Shown here piece by piece: positions 9,070 through 18,903 of a stretch of DNA of 64,000 nucleotides (its first letter is position 1; each line of letters starts with the position of its first letter). The stretch lies in the NCBI RefSeq assembly GCF_019679435.2, contig NZ_CP139781.1, forward strand, positions 124,001-188,000. The letters are read 5' to 3'. Under the pieces are notes generated by a model. The model was not told the DNA's origin. It worked only from the letters and a program-made list of their open reading frames with translations, and did no database searches. This DNA comes from Actomonas aquatica (GTDB taxonomy: Bacteria > Verrucomicrobiota > Verrucomicrobiia > Opitutales > Opitutaceae). Made by a program: the position numbers and the translations under genes.

Positions 9070-10149
9070 TTAGTTGGCGGGAAAACACTCCAGCAGTTCA
9101 GCGGAGTCTTCGGGCAGCAGATCGAGGGCATCGATGCCGGCGGGAAGGAAGAAGGATTCGTGGCAACGCACGGTGTGACGGCGGCCGGCGTGGTGCAGGT
9201 GCACGGTGCCGCGGGTGACGGTGCAGATGGCACAGGTGGGTTCGCTCTTGGTCACCGGTTCGTGCAGCACGGTGCGGCAGACCCGAAAACAATCAGTGCG
9301 GTCGGGGCCGATGAGCGTCTCCTGCCAGGAGTGCGGACCGAGGACGCGGCACTGGCTCGGGCGGCAGCGGAAGGGCGATTCGCCATCGACGAGCGGGTAG
9401 GCGTTGAAGTCGACGAAGGAGAGCGCGAAGTCGACGTCGCGCCCCATGAAGCGGGCGGCTTCGGGCAACACATAACCGTCGCGCACAAACTCGAGGCGGG
9501 CGACGAGGTCGGACGGTTCCTGGATTTCGACCATGAAGATGCCTTCGCCCAAGGCGTGCGGGACGCCGCCGGGAATGAGGTAAGTCTGGCCGGGCGCGAC
9601 CGGCACCTTGTCGAAGCAGGCGGTGAGCGCTGCCATGTCCTGCCGCTCGATCCAGTCGCGCAACTGCGCGGGTGTGGGCGGACGTTGGAACCCGACGTAG
9701 ATGTAGGGATCGTCGACGCCATCGCGCACACCGAGGATGTGGTAGGCCTCGGTTTTACCGCTGGGTGAATCGAGATGTTGGCGCGCAAAGGCGCGCGGCG
9801 GATGGCATTGGAAATGAAGCCGCGTGGCGGAGTCCAAAAACTTCACCAACAGCATGGGCGCCGGGCCGTAGCGCGCGACGTGGGCCGCGCCGAGAAAGTA
9901 GTCGGGATCGCTGGCAATGAGGTCGGCGAAGTCCACACTCTCGCCGGCGTAGGTCACTTGGGAGACGCCCTCGCGGGGAAGGTCGCGACCGGGGTTGCGG
10001 GCGAGGGTGACGGAGCCGATCCAATCCTCGGCCAGATGTGAATCGGCCGGGGTGCGTGCGCCCGCGATGCGATCCAAGGTGGCGCCGCCGGTGTAGGAGC
10101 GCCACACCCGGTTGGGCGGCAGCAGGACGATGGAATCAGCGGGAGGCAT
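9070..10149 (-). CDS. class I mannose-6-phosphate isomerase-like protein
   Basis: A 359-residue cupin-type protein. The zinc-site elements of type I phosphomannose isomerases are visible: FQCHP (His/Gln ligands region), GKTEAYHI (Glu) and IPGGVPHALGEG (His). Family members interconvert mannose-6-P and fructose-6-P; several locus-associated paralogues have unknown sugar substrates. It is the second gene of the symporter operon (gap 9 bp to the symporter, 4 bp to the dehydrogenase), which suggests a job in the same catabolic route rather than in housekeeping mannose metabolism. Calling it manA would be over-precise. Confidence 0.82.
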   Translation of the reverse strand: MPPADSIVLLPPNRVWRSYTGGATLDRIAGARTPADSHLAEDWIGSVTLARNPGRDLPREGVSQVTYAGESVDFADLIASDPDYFLGAAHVARYGPAPMLLVKFLDSATRLHFQCHPPRAFARQHLDSPSGKTEAYHILGVRDGVDDPYIYVGFQRPPTPAQLRDWIERQDMAALTACFDKVPVAPGQTYLIPGGVPHALGEGIFMVEIQEPSDLVARLEFVRDGYVLPEAARFMGRDVDFALSFVDFNAYPLVDGESPFRCRPSQCRVLGPHSWQETLIGPDRTDCFRVCRTVLHEPVTKSEPTCAICTVTRGTVHLHHAGRRHTVRCHESFFLPAGIDALDLLPEDSAELLECFPAN

Positions 10150-10158
10150 GACGGCGGA

Positions 10159-11931
10159 TCAGGGTTGCTCCGGATGACGGTCGGCCGGTGTCGGACGGGC
10201 GCGCGAGAAGCGCACGAGCAAGGTGCCGATGGTGATCACGGTCGCGCCGCAGAAGATGAACGCGAGGCGGCCGATGGTGGGGTTGGGGATGAGCGCCATG
10301 AGCACCACGATGCTGCCGTAGGGAATGCACAACCACCCCATGAGCCGGGCCTGACGATCGTCCGAGGCCGGGGCGGATTCTTCGCGGGCGTAATCGACCG
10401 GCGTGTCGATGTTGGTGCAGAAGCGCTCGATCTCCTCGCGCTGGGCGGCAGGGGCGCGGTTATAAAAACGGCGGGTGAAGAGGAACCACAACACGCCGGC
10501 GGTGGTGATGGTGAACACGCCGATGCCCTGTTCCCAATTCTGCCGCTCAAAGGCGGTCACGCCATCGCGGGTGCCGAAGACACCGGCGGCCCAATCGATG
10601 TCGAGGTAGGTGGTGGTGATGAAGCTGACCGCAAAACAAACCAGCAGCGTGGACCAACCCGCCCAACCCGGCGTGCGGCGAATGATCAGGCCGAGCACCA
10701 AAGGCACGATGTAGGGCAGGCTGACGAGAATCTGGAATTTGAGCATGAGCTCAAACAGCGAGAGGTCTTTGATTTCGCTGTAGAAGATGGCGACGGCGAT
10801 GACCAGCAGACCGAGGGCGACGGTGGAGGCTTTGCCGACGTTGAGCAGCTCGCGATCGGAGGCCTGCGGGCGCAGCAGCGGTTGGTAGAGGTTCTTAACG
10901 ATGATGCCGGCGTTGCGGTTGAGGCCGGAGTCCATCGAGGACATGGTCGCGGCGAAAATGCCGGCGGCGAGCAGGCCCATCATGCCTACCGGGTAGACGG
11001 TGCGCGCGATGGCGAAGTAAGCGCCCTCGGAGGGTTTGGAGAGTTGCGGAAACACCTCGGCCAGATCCGCGCCGGTGGCCGATTGAATCATCGGCGGCAG
11101 GAACCAGAACACGAGGCCGCCGAGGAAGAGACCGCCGGCGAGCAGACCGGCTTTGCGAGCGTGGCTGCCGTCCTTCACGCAGAGGTAGCGGGAGGCGTCA
11201 TTGAGGTTGTTGGTGGAGAGGAACTGCTTCAGCAGGATGGCGATGCACCAGAAGATGAGGAAGTCGTCGGAGAAGAGTTTGCCGGGATCGAACGACGTGG
11301 TGCTGAGCTTCTCGACCACGGTGCTGAAGCCGCCGATGTGAGCGATGGCGAGGAAGGTGGTGACGATCGTGATGGGGATGAGGATGAGCACCTGCACGAA
11401 GTCGGAGGCGATCACCGCCCAACTGCCGCCCAGTAGTGACATCAACAATACACAGAGGCCGGTGATGAGGATGGTGGTGCGCACCTCGAAGCCAAACGCG
11501 GCGGCGAAGAAGACGCCCATGCCGTAGAGCCAGATGCCGGCGCTGAGCATCTGCAGCGGCACGATGATCCAAGTAAAGGTCTGCTCACTGGCGCGGCCGA
11601 AGCGCTGGCGCACGGCTTCCATCGAAGTAATCACGCGCATCTGCCGCATGCGGGGACCGAAGTAGGCGGCGTTGAAAAAGAAACCGATGGCGTTGGCGAA
11701 ATAGATGACGATGATCGGCCAACCATCGAGGTAGGCGCGACTGGCCGCACCGGTGAAGGTCCACGCGCTGAAAGAGACCATGAAGGCCGAACCGCCCGCC
11801 ATCCACCAGAGCACCTGGCCGCCGCTGCGGAAGTAGCTGCCGACATCGGAAATGAAGCGGCGGAAGACCCAGCTGATTGTCAGCATGAAGACAAAATAGA
11901 GGGCGAGAACGGCGTGGTCGTAGGCAGACAT
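10159..11931 (-). CDS. sodium:solute symporter (SSS family)
   Basis: A 590-residue integral membrane protein with about 13-14 hydrophobic helices. It carries SSS-family features, for example GGQVLWWMAGGSAFMVSFSA in the first helices and the AGIFAATMSSMDSGLNRNAG segment. It would import the sugar or oligosaccharide product of the lyases with sodium. First gene of the eight-gene minus-strand operon; a palindrome at 11958-11965, 27 bp upstream of its ATG, is shared with the adjacent LacI regulator gene. Related symporters import unsaturated alginate units (ToaABC) or other uronates; the substrate is not determinable here. Confidence 0.9.
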   Translation of the reverse strand: MSAYDHAVLALYFVFMLTISWVFRRFISDVGSYFRSGGQVLWWMAGGSAFMVSFSAWTFTGAASRAYLDGWPIIVIYFANAIGFFFNAAYFGPRMRQMRVITSMEAVRQRFGRASEQTFTWIIVPLQMLSAGIWLYGMGVFFAAAFGFEVRTTILITGLCVLLMSLLGGSWAVIASDFVQVLILIPITIVTTFLAIAHIGGFSTVVEKLSTTSFDPGKLFSDDFLIFWCIAILLKQFLSTNNLNDASRYLCVKDGSHARKAGLLAGGLFLGGLVFWFLPPMIQSATGADLAEVFPQLSKPSEGAYFAIARTVYPVGMMGLLAAGIFAATMSSMDSGLNRNAGIIVKNLYQPLLRPQASDRELLNVGKASTVALGLLVIAVAIFYSEIKDLSLFELMLKFQILVSLPYIVPLVLGLIIRRTPGWAGWSTLLVCFAVSFITTTYLDIDWAAGVFGTRDGVTAFERQNWEQGIGVFTITTAGVLWFLFTRRFYNRAPAAQREEIERFCTNIDTPVDYAREESAPASDDRQARLMGWLCIPYGSIVVLMALIPNPTIGRLAFIFCGATVITIGTLLVRFSRARPTPADRHPEQP

Positions 11932-11955
11932 GGAGGGGTTTCGGCCAGTAGGAAA

Positions 11956-11967
11956 TAATAATTATAA
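11956..11967. promoter_or_regulatory. putative LacI-type operator in front of the symporter operon
   Basis: The core ATAATTAT (11958-11965) extended by AA on the right matches the sites at 13121-13130 and 20710-20719. It stands 27 bp upstream of the symporter start, in an AT-rich island within otherwise GC-rich DNA. The role as operator is inference from recurrence and position. Confidence 0.5.
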
Positions 11968-12057
11968 ATCGACAACTCCAAAGCGCCAAAGAGCGGAAGA
12001 ATTTCCGAAACGCATCAGGAGGGGTAGAGAGGGAAAGCAGGCCGGCTTGCCGCTGGC

Positions 12058-13113
12058 TCAGCGGGCCGGCAGGCCGGTGGACTCGCCCACGAACAGCCGG
12101 GAGCTGAGCACCAAGTCGTGGTAGGCACCGGAGTTGTCGCCGCCGCGAGAGAGGGCCAGGCGGGCGGCTTCGCGACCCAGGTCTTCCGGATCACAACCGG
12201 CGGCGGTGATGCTCGGGGAGGCTTTGGTGGCGGTGGCGGAGTAGTCGGCGGCGGCGAGACTGACGTCGGCCGGCACGTGCAGACCTTCGCGTTCCAACAC
12301 GCCGGCGGCGCCGAGGGCCATCTGCAGGTTGTAGGTGACGAAGGCGGTGGGGAAATCCTTGCGGCGGCGCAGTGGCATGAGGCTGAGCATGGCTTCGTTG
12401 CCTTCGGCACGATCACCTTCGGCGCGCTTGACGACGTAGCGCGGATCGAGGGTGAGCCCGGCCAACTTGAGGGCGGAGCGCAGGGCGTTGAGGCGGTTTT
12501 CGTGGCGGGAGAGGCCGGCGTTGCCGCCGAGCCAGCCGACGCGTTGGTGGCCGAGCTCGCGCAGATGGTCCACGAGGGACTTCAAGGCCTGCGGTTCATT
12601 GCCCAGCACCGAATGGCAAAAGCCGGTGTGACGGGCGGAAACCGCGACGATGTGCGTGGTGTGCTCGCGGAGCTGCTCGAGGAAGGCGTCGCCGACCTCA
12701 CCGAGGAGCACGACCCCTTTGATGGCGTGGCCGGCGCCGAAAAGCTGAGCCAGACGGGCGGGCGTCATGCTGTCTTCCGAACCGAGCAGGGCGCCGGTGT
12801 AGCCGTCGTCGAGCAACTGGTCGTTGAGACCGTGCAACACGTGGTTGAAGTAGCTGCCCTGGGTGTGGAGGTTCACACCGGCACGCAGAATGATGCCGAT
12901 CTGGCGCGTGCGGATGTCGTCCGGCGTATCCTCGAGGCGAATACCCTTGGGTTTGTAACCCGCCTTCATGGCGTAATCCCAGATGCGCTGATAGGTCTCC
13001 GGATGGATCCGATCACGCTGTCCGTTCAGGGTGAGCGAGACCAAGGCCTGGGACACACCCAGCTCCTTGGCGATGCTCTGTTGGGAAACGCGGGCCTTTT
13101 TACGCACGGACAT
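12058..13113 (-). CDS. LacI-family transcriptional regulator
   Basis: A 351-residue regulator with an N-terminal LacI helix-turn-helix (SQQSIAKELGVSQALVSLTL, near residues 10-30) and a periplasmic-binding-protein-like effector domain (IGIILRAGVN near 73, LGHQRVGWLGGNAG near 188). It lies between the symporter operon and the PL6 lyase gene, all on the minus strand. A palindrome (ATAATTAT at 13121-13128) ends a few bases upstream of its own ATG and recurs in front of the symporter and in the 20.6-20.8 kb divergent promoter, which suggests autoregulation and control of the lyase locus. The recognition helix lacks the usual 'TVS' (it has ALVS), so an atypical AT-only operator is plausible. Confidence 0.9.
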   Translation of the reverse strand: MSVRKKARVSQQSIAKELGVSQALVSLTLNGQRDRIHPETYQRIWDYAMKAGYKPKGIRLEDTPDDIRTRQIGIILRAGVNLHTQGSYFNHVLHGLNDQLLDDGYTGALLGSEDSMTPARLAQLFGAGHAIKGVVLLGEVGDAFLEQLREHTTHIVAVSARHTGFCHSVLGNEPQALKSLVDHLRELGHQRVGWLGGNAGLSRHENRLNALRSALKLAGLTLDPRYVVKRAEGDRAEGNEAMLSLMPLRRRKDFPTAFVTYNLQMALGAAGVLEREGLHVPADVSLAAADYSATATKASPSITAAGCDPEDLGREAARLALSRGGDNSGAYHDLVLSSRLFVGESTGLPAR

Positions 13114-13117
13114 AGGC

Positions 13118-13130
13118 TTGATAATTATGA
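13118..13130. promoter_or_regulatory. putative autoregulatory operator of the LacI gene
   Basis: TTGATAATTATGA, with the ATAATTAT core at 13121-13128, lies 7-17 bp upstream of the regulator's start codon, where bound repressor would block transcription or initiation. The same core occurs at 11958 and 20710. Confidence 0.5.
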
Positions 13131-13241
13131 GGCCTAATCGAGAGGATTTTTGCTTAAATCTGACCGGGGGATTCAGATGTGAAACGCGGATTTCTCCCCG
13201 CTGGCAGGGACCAGCGGAGCGAAATGGGCGGGTGAATCACA

Positions 13242-16200
13242 TCAGTCCTCGAGCAGGTAAGCCTCGATGATGGCGACGCCCGGAGTGCCGCTGGCGGCGT
13301 TGGCGTGATAAGTATAAGTGCCGGGCGGCAGGGTGAGCACGATGGCGGCGTCGCTGGATCCGGCGGCGAAGGTAAATGCACCGCTGGCGGCGATGGCCTC
13401 GGCGACGGACGTGGCGTTGGCCCCGGCCGACCAGTTATCGTTGCGACCGACCTCATTGCCCTGGCTGTCGTAAACCACGATGGCGGGATCGGCGGCCGGG
13501 GCGTTGACGCCAAATTGCAGCAGTCCGGGGCCGGCGCAGCGGATGAGCACGCGGCGGGAGGTGGCACCGTGCACGGCGAAACCGCCCATGAGCGTCGCGT
13601 CGCCCGTGCCGATGGTGCCACGGATGGATTGGTTGAGCAGGCGTCCGGTGCCCGGCGTGAGGTCGTAGGTTTCGAGCAACACGTTGCCGGTGCTGCCACC
13701 GTTGGCGGTGACGTGGCTGGTGTAGGCGCCCGGGGCCAGTTCAACCACGAGGGCGGCGTCGCGTTCGCCGGCACGGAGGGCGAAAGCGCCGGTGGCGGCG
13801 CTGGCGGTGGTGATGCCAGCTGCGTCGGACTCCTCCCAACCGGCATTGCGGGCGAGCACGGCACCGTCGACGGTGTGCACCACCAGCTCGGGCGTGGTCA
13901 TGAGGTCACTGACTCCGAAGTGGGCGAGACCCGGACCGACGGCACGGATGAGGAGCGACTTCGATTCGGTGCCGCCGATGACGATGCCGTTGATGAGGAG
14001 CTGGTCGCCGGAGCCGGAGCTGCCGCGGGCGGAGTAGTTGCGAATGCTGACGGCCTCGGTCGGCTCGTTGGGGTTGGGATTGCCCGTGCCCGGGTTGCCG
14101 GTGCCGGGGTTGCCGCCGCTGCCACCGGTGGAGGTCGGCAGTTCTTCGGCACCGAGGTCGGGCGACGCGTCGCGCGGCTGGCCGAAGAGGTCGCGGCTCA
14201 CCGGGATGGAGAGGGCACCGGCGGCGTCACGGGCGGGGGAATCGGTCGCGGTGCGATACCAACCGAGGGTCTCGTCGTAGGTGAAGGTGAGCGCGGCCGC
14301 GGTGAGCGCGCCGGTCGGCAGGCCGCTGGCGTCGCCGTCGCGGTAGAGGTTGTGTCCCCACGTCTGCTGCGCGATGGCGGGGCCGGTGATGAGCGCCTGT
14401 GTGGTGCTGGTGGTGTGGGCGAAGAGGTTGTTGGCAATCTCGCCGCCGATGGGCAGCACGTCGCGATCGCGGGAGCCCTCGCCGGTGCCGAGCTCTATGC
14501 TGGGGCCGTCGATATTGATGAAGGTATTGTGGGCGATGATGGCGCGGTGGGCGGCGGGGTAACCGTCGGAGGAGGGATTGGTCTGGCCGGCGTAGACGGC
14601 GACGGCACCCATGCTGTCGGGCTGCAGGTTCTCGAAGTGATTGTTGATGATGCGATGGTCGGCGCCGATGACGCGCACGCCGCCGGCGGCTTCGCGGTTA
14701 CCGCCGAGGAAGCGGTTGCCCTCGACGATGCAACGGTCGCCGTGGCGCAGGGTGAGGGTGCCGCGGGATTCGAAGAAGGTGTTGTAGCGGTAGGTGTTGG
14801 CGTGGGTCTTGTTGGAGATGATCTCCACCTCACCATCAACGTGGTCGAACGTATTGTATTCCACGATACAGTTGGCGTCGATCTGGGTGGAGGAGCTGTC
14901 GCCGATGCGGATGCTTTCCCAACCGTTTTCCCCGCCGCCGTAGATGCGATCGGCGAAGCGGTTGTGATCGATGCGGTGGTTCACCGGCACGCCGTCGAAC
15001 CAAACCACCACGGTGACGCCGGGCACGTCGTGGCCGATGAAGGTATTGTGATCGATGCGGTTATTGGTGCCGAAGACGGAGACGTAGTAGACCTTGGTGC
15101 CGGCGGCCGGGTAGTAGTCCTCGATGGTGACGTTGGTCACCCGGGAGTGGTGCGCGGGCGTGCCGTCGCTGCGGCGGAATTGGATGATCTCGTCGTCGTT
15201 GCCGGTGTAGCTGTCGCGGAAAACGAGGTCACGCAGCACGAGGTATTCGCCGGAAAGCTCGGCGCGGGAGCCGCCCTGCAGGATGGTCTCGCCGGGCGTG
15301 ACCGCGCCCACGGTGATGGGCTGAGTGGCGGTGCCGGTGCCGTGGAGGCGGATGACGGTGTCGGTCCAGGTGCCGGCGGCGAGCAGGATGGTGCGGCCGG
15401 GCACGGCGGCGGTGAGCGCGGCGTCGAGCTCGGCGATGGTGGTGACGATCACCTCATCACGCGGCGTGGCGGTGATGGTGATGGTATCCGTATCGGCACT
15501 ACCGGCGGTATTGGTGACGCGCAGCCAGACGGAGGTGGTGGCGTCGAGGGCGGTGAGATCGAGGGTGGCGCCAGTGGCTCCGGCGATGGGGGTGGCGGTG
15601 TCGCCGGATTCACCCTCATACCATTGGTAGGTGAAGGGGCCGGTGCCTTCGGGCGTAACGGTGATACTGGCGTCCTCGCCGGCGGTCACGGCCGCGGGGG
15701 CATCGATGGCGCCGACGGTGGGCGCGACCACGACCGGGTCGCCGCCACCACCACCGCCGGTGTTGCCGCCGGTGCCGAGGGTTTCGCTGCCGTTGAGCGA
15801 CTGGATGAGGACGTTGTCGATGACGAAGCCGGCTTGGCGGGAGGAGTCGGCGTAGATACCCATCTGGCCGAGGTCGTTGTTGCTGGCGTAGAAATCGACC
15901 TGTGGCGCGTTGGTGGGATCGGGCGTCTGGTGGAAGAGGTAGGTGCCGATGAAGACGTTGTTGAGGAAGACGGCGACGGAGTTGGTCGCGACGGAACCGG
16001 AACCGAGGGCGGTGCCGGCGAAGGCCACGGCGTTGGTATCGTGGGAGTTGACCAGCAGGGTGACGTGGTTGGTGACGGCCGGGTTGTAGGAACCGATGGT
16101 GGTGCTGCCGTCCACGCCGTTGATGGCGAGGTTGCCGTTCTGGTGCACACGGAACTCGAAGGGACGGAAGTCGGAGTTGTGCACGTCTTCGCCGGCGCGG

Positions 16201-18695
16201 CCGAGGGTGAAGGCGAGGCGCTGATTGCTGTCCTCGGGATCGGTCGGCGTGTAGGTGCGGCGGAAGTCAAAATCGACGCGGGCGTTTGAGAGGTTGGCGC
16301 CGCCGGCAAAGGGGAAGAACCAACGGGTGACGGCGTCGGCGGCCTGGTCGAAGAAGTAGAGGGACTGGTCGCCGTCGATGGCGGCGGGCGTGGAGCCGGT
16401 GCCGACGACGTGGAAGCCGTTGGTGGCGGTATCGGAGCCGGGGGAGCCGTAGTAGTCGCCGGCGGGGCGCTCGCCGACGGTGTCGGTCTCGAAGTTGTTG
16501 CTGTAGTAGGGATCGGTGAGGGTGCCGCTCGCGCTGGTGGTGGCGGAAACGATGGCAGCGCTGGCGGGGTCAAAGCCGTCGGCGGTGGCGCTCACGCGGT
16601 AGTCGTAGGTGGTGGCGGCGGTGAGGCCGGTATCCGAAAAGCTGTTACTGTTGGCGGCGAGGGTGGCGATGGTGGTGAAGTCGCCCGAGCCGGTGCGCCG
16701 CTCGACGATGTAGCCGGACTCGTTGTCGGCGGCGTCGGTCCAGGTGAGGTTGATGGCGGTGCTGCTGGCGGTGGTGGCGGCGACGCCGGTGGGCGCGTTG
16801 AGAGTGGGCACGACCACGCCGGAGCCGAGGGTCTCGGAGCCGTTGAGCGACTGGATGAGCACGTTGTCGATGATCATGTCGAACAGGCGGGAGGAGTCGG
16901 CGTAGAAGCCGATCTGGCCGAGGTCGTCATTGCTGGCGTAGAAATCGACCTCGGGAGCGTTGGTGGGGTCGGGCGTCTGGTGGAAGAGGTAGGCGCCGAT
17001 GAGCTCGTTGTTGATATAAACCTGCACGGTGTTGGGCGCGACGGAGCCGGTGCCGAGAGCCGTGCCGGAGAAGGCGGCGGCGCTGGAGTCGTGGGAGTTG
17101 ACCAGCAGGGTGAGGCGGTTGGTGGCGTCGGCCGGGTAGGTGCCGACGGTGGAGCTGCCCTCGATGTAGTTGATGCCGACGTTGCCGTTTTGGAAGAGGC
17201 GCACCTCGAAGGGGCGGAAGTCGGAGTTGGCGAGGTCGACGCCGGCGCGGCCGAGGGCGATGCCGAAGCGCTGGTTGCCGTCCTCGGGATCGGCGGGGGC
17301 GGCAGTGCGGCGGAAGTCGACGTCGACGCGCACGGCGGAGAGGTTGGTGTCGTTGGCGAAGGGGAAGAACCAACGGGTGACGGCATCGGGGGCGGCGTCG
17401 AAGAGGTGCAGCGACTTGGTGCCGTCGATGGCGGCGGGCGTGGAGCCGGTGCCGACGACGTTGAAGCCGTTGGAGGCGGTGTTGGAGCCGGGGGAGCCGT
17501 AGTAGTCGCCGGCCGGGCGCTCGCCGACGGTGTCGGATTCGAAGTTGTTGCTGTAATACGGATCCGTGAGCGGGGCGACAGCGCTTGTGGTGGCCGAGGC
17601 GGTGGCGGAGGTGGCGTGGTCGAAGCCGGTGGCGGTGGCGCTCACGCGGTAGTCATAGGTCGTCTCGGGCGTGAGGCCGGTGTCGGTGTAGCTGGTGGTG
17701 TCGGCGGAGAGCGTGGCGATCGTGGCAAAGGCGTCGCTGCCGGTGCGGCGTTCGAGGAGGAAGCCCTCTTCGTTGGCGGCGTTGTCCGTCCAAGAAAGTT
17801 GGATACTGGAGCTGGAGGCCGCGGCGGCGGAGAGACCGGAGGGAGCGTTGAGCGTCGGCGTGGTGGTGCCGGCGAAGGACTGGAGGACGAGGTTGTCGAC
17901 GATGAGACCGCCCTCGCGGGCGGTGTCCTGGAAGAAGCCGAATTGACCGAGGTCGTTGTTTTCGGCGTAGAAATCGATCTCAGGCGCGTTGGTGGGATCG
18001 GGCGTCTGGATGAAGGTGTAGGTGCCGATGACGGCATTATCGACGGCGACGAGGAAGGAGTTGGCGGGCACGGAGCTGGCGCCGAAACCGCTATCGGCGT
18101 AGCTGGCGGCGGTGCTGTCGTGGGAATTGATGAGCAGGGTCAGGTGGTGCGTGGTGGCGGGATCGATGGTGATGATCGTGGCGGTGCCTTCGGCGGAGCG
18201 GGCGATGATCTTGCCGTTGTTGACGAGGCGCACCTCGAAGGGGCGGAAGTCGGAGTTGGGCAGGGACTGACCGGCGCGACCGGCGGAGAGAATGAAACGC
18301 ACCTCGTCGTTCTCGGGATCGGCGGGGGCGTAGCCGGGGCGGAAGTCGAGATCGACCTGGAGGTTGTCGACGTTGGTGCCGCTGTTGAGCTCGTAGAACC
18401 AGCGGGTGGTGGCTTCCGTAGAGAGATCGTAAAAGTAAGCGGATTGATTGCCGCTGATGGCGGCCGGGGTGGAGCCGGTGCCGACGACGATGATGCCGTT
18501 GGTGGCGTTGTTGGCGAAAGGCGAGATGGCGGCGCTGCTGCTGGGAATCTCACCCACGGTGTCGGATTCGAAATTGCTTTCGAAATAAGTGACCGCAGGC
18601 AGGAGGGAGGCGGTCATTGTGCCGATTAACGCACTGGTCAGAAACGAGGTGCGGCGGGCGGGGCGGGTGACGGTGAGGAAACGGAACGGATTCAT
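13242..18695 (-). CDS. giant secreted PL6 (chondroitinase B-type/alginate) lyase
   Basis: A 1817-residue secreted enzyme. I start at ATG 18695 (MNPFRFLTV..., followed by a hydrophobic signal). Approximate order: three LamG-like modules at 35-265, 380-610 and 730-970, the first two each followed by a fibronectin III domain (280-365, 630-715); an Ig-like domain (990-1075, PFTYQWYEG); the PL6 right-handed beta-helix (1080-1520); a Gly/Pro/Asn linker; and two C-terminal 'LLIRAVGPGL..FGV' repeats (1550-1817). In the PL6 domain NGWESIRIGDS, EIISNKTHANTYRYNTF and LTLRHG are present. The Lys and Arg are 21 residues apart, as in the catalytic Lys250/Arg271 pair known from chondroitinase B. Alginate or dermatan-type uronates are the family substrates. 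The C-terminal repeats are probably for secretion or surface retention. Confidence 0.88.
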   Translation of the reverse strand: MNPFRFLTVTRPARRTSFLTSALIGTMTASLLPAVTYFESNFESDTVGEIPSSSAAISPFANNATNGIIVVGTGSTPAAISGNQSAYFYDLSTEATTRWFYELNSGTNVDNLQVDLDFRPGYAPADPENDEVRFILSAGRAGQSLPNSDFRPFEVRLVNNGKIIARSAEGTATIITIDPATTHHLTLLINSHDSTAASYADSGFGASSVPANSFLVAVDNAVIGTYTFIQTPDPTNAPEIDFYAENNDLGQFGFFQDTAREGGLIVDNLVLQSFAGTTTPTLNAPSGLSAAAASSSSIQLSWTDNAANEEGFLLERRTGSDAFATIATLSADTTSYTDTGLTPETTYDYRVSATATGFDHATSATASATTSAVAPLTDPYYSNNFESDTVGERPAGDYYGSPGSNTASNGFNVVGTGSTPAAIDGTKSLHLFDAAPDAVTRWFFPFANDTNLSAVRVDVDFRRTAAPADPEDGNQRFGIALGRAGVDLANSDFRPFEVRLFQNGNVGINYIEGSSTVGTYPADATNRLTLLVNSHDSSAAAFSGTALGTGSVAPNTVQVYINNELIGAYLFHQTPDPTNAPEVDFYASNDDLGQIGFYADSSRLFDMIIDNVLIQSLNGSETLGSGVVVPTLNAPTGVAATTASSTAINLTWTDAADNESGYIVERRTGSGDFTTIATLAANSNSFSDTGLTAATTYDYRVSATADGFDPASAAIVSATTSASGTLTDPYYSNNFETDTVGERPAGDYYGSPGSDTATNGFHVVGTGSTPAAIDGDQSLYFFDQAADAVTRWFFPFAGGANLSNARVDFDFRRTYTPTDPEDSNQRLAFTLGRAGEDVHNSDFRPFEFRVHQNGNLAINGVDGSTTIGSYNPAVTNHVTLLVNSHDTNAVAFAGTALGSGSVATNSVAVFLNNVFIGTYLFHQTPDPTNAPQVDFYASNNDLGQMGIYADSSRQAGFVIDNVLIQSLNGSETLGTGGNTGGGGGGDPVVVAPTVGAIDAPAAVTAGEDASITVTPEGTGPFTYQWYEGESGDTATPIAGATGATLDLTALDATTSVWLRVTNTAGSADTDTITITATPRDEVIVTTIAELDAALTAAVPGRTILLAAGTWTDTVIRLHGTGTATQPITVGAVTPGETILQGGSRAELSGEYLVLRDLVFRDSYTGNDDEIIQFRRSDGTPAHHSRVTNVTIEDYYPAAGTKVYYVSVFGTNNRIDHNTFIGHDVPGVTVVVWFDGVPVNHRIDHNRFADRIYGGGENGWESIRIGDSSSTQIDANCIVEYNTFDHVDGEVEIISNKTHANTYRYNTFFESRGTLTLRHGDRCIVEGNRFLGGNREAAGGVRVIGADHRIINNHFENLQPDSMGAVAVYAGQTNPSSDGYPAAHRAIIAHNTFINIDGPSIELGTGEGSRDRDVLPIGGEIANNLFAHTTSTTQALITGPAIAQQTWGHNLYRDGDASGLPTGALTAAALTFTYDETLGWYRTATDSPARDAAGALSIPVSRDLFGQPRDASPDLGAEELPTSTGGSGGNPGTGNPGTGNPNPNEPTEAVSIRNYSARGSSGSGDQLLINGIVIGGTESKSLLIRAVGPGLAHFGVSDLMTTPELVVHTVDGAVLARNAGWEESDAAGITTASAATGAFALRAGERDAALVVELAPGAYTSHVTANGGSTGNVLLETYDLTPGTGRLLNQSIRGTIGTGDATLMGGFAVHGATSRRVLIRCAGPGLLQFGVNAPAADPAIVVYDSQGNEVGRNDNWSAGANATSVAEAIAASGAFTFAAGSSDAAIVLTLPPGTYTYHANAASGTPGVAIIEAYLLED

Positions 18696-18903
18696 GGGGG
18701 AAATGGGAGCGCGCCGATGGAGTTCCGGCGCAAAAGGGGGGCACGGCGAAGCCAACTCGACCGGCGAAGGCGGTCGGACAAAGAGGGGGCGCTTCGCTTG
18801 GATCACCGCAGTCGGCGGCCGCTAGCCGTGCGACTGCCGGTGATGGCGAGGCGGAGCAGGATCGCGGATTACCGCAGCGATCGAGGCCGGGGGGCGGCGG
18901 ATA

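Noticed and set aside
13305..16289. A 994-codon plus-strand open frame opposite the PL6 lyase
   Set aside because: Gly/Val/Asp-rich antisense frame over strong PL6 and LamG coding sequence; no domain or ribosome-binding context.
16410..18629. A 739-codon plus-strand open frame over the LamG modules
   Set aside because: Same explanation: repetitive antisense of tandem modules, no independent evidence.
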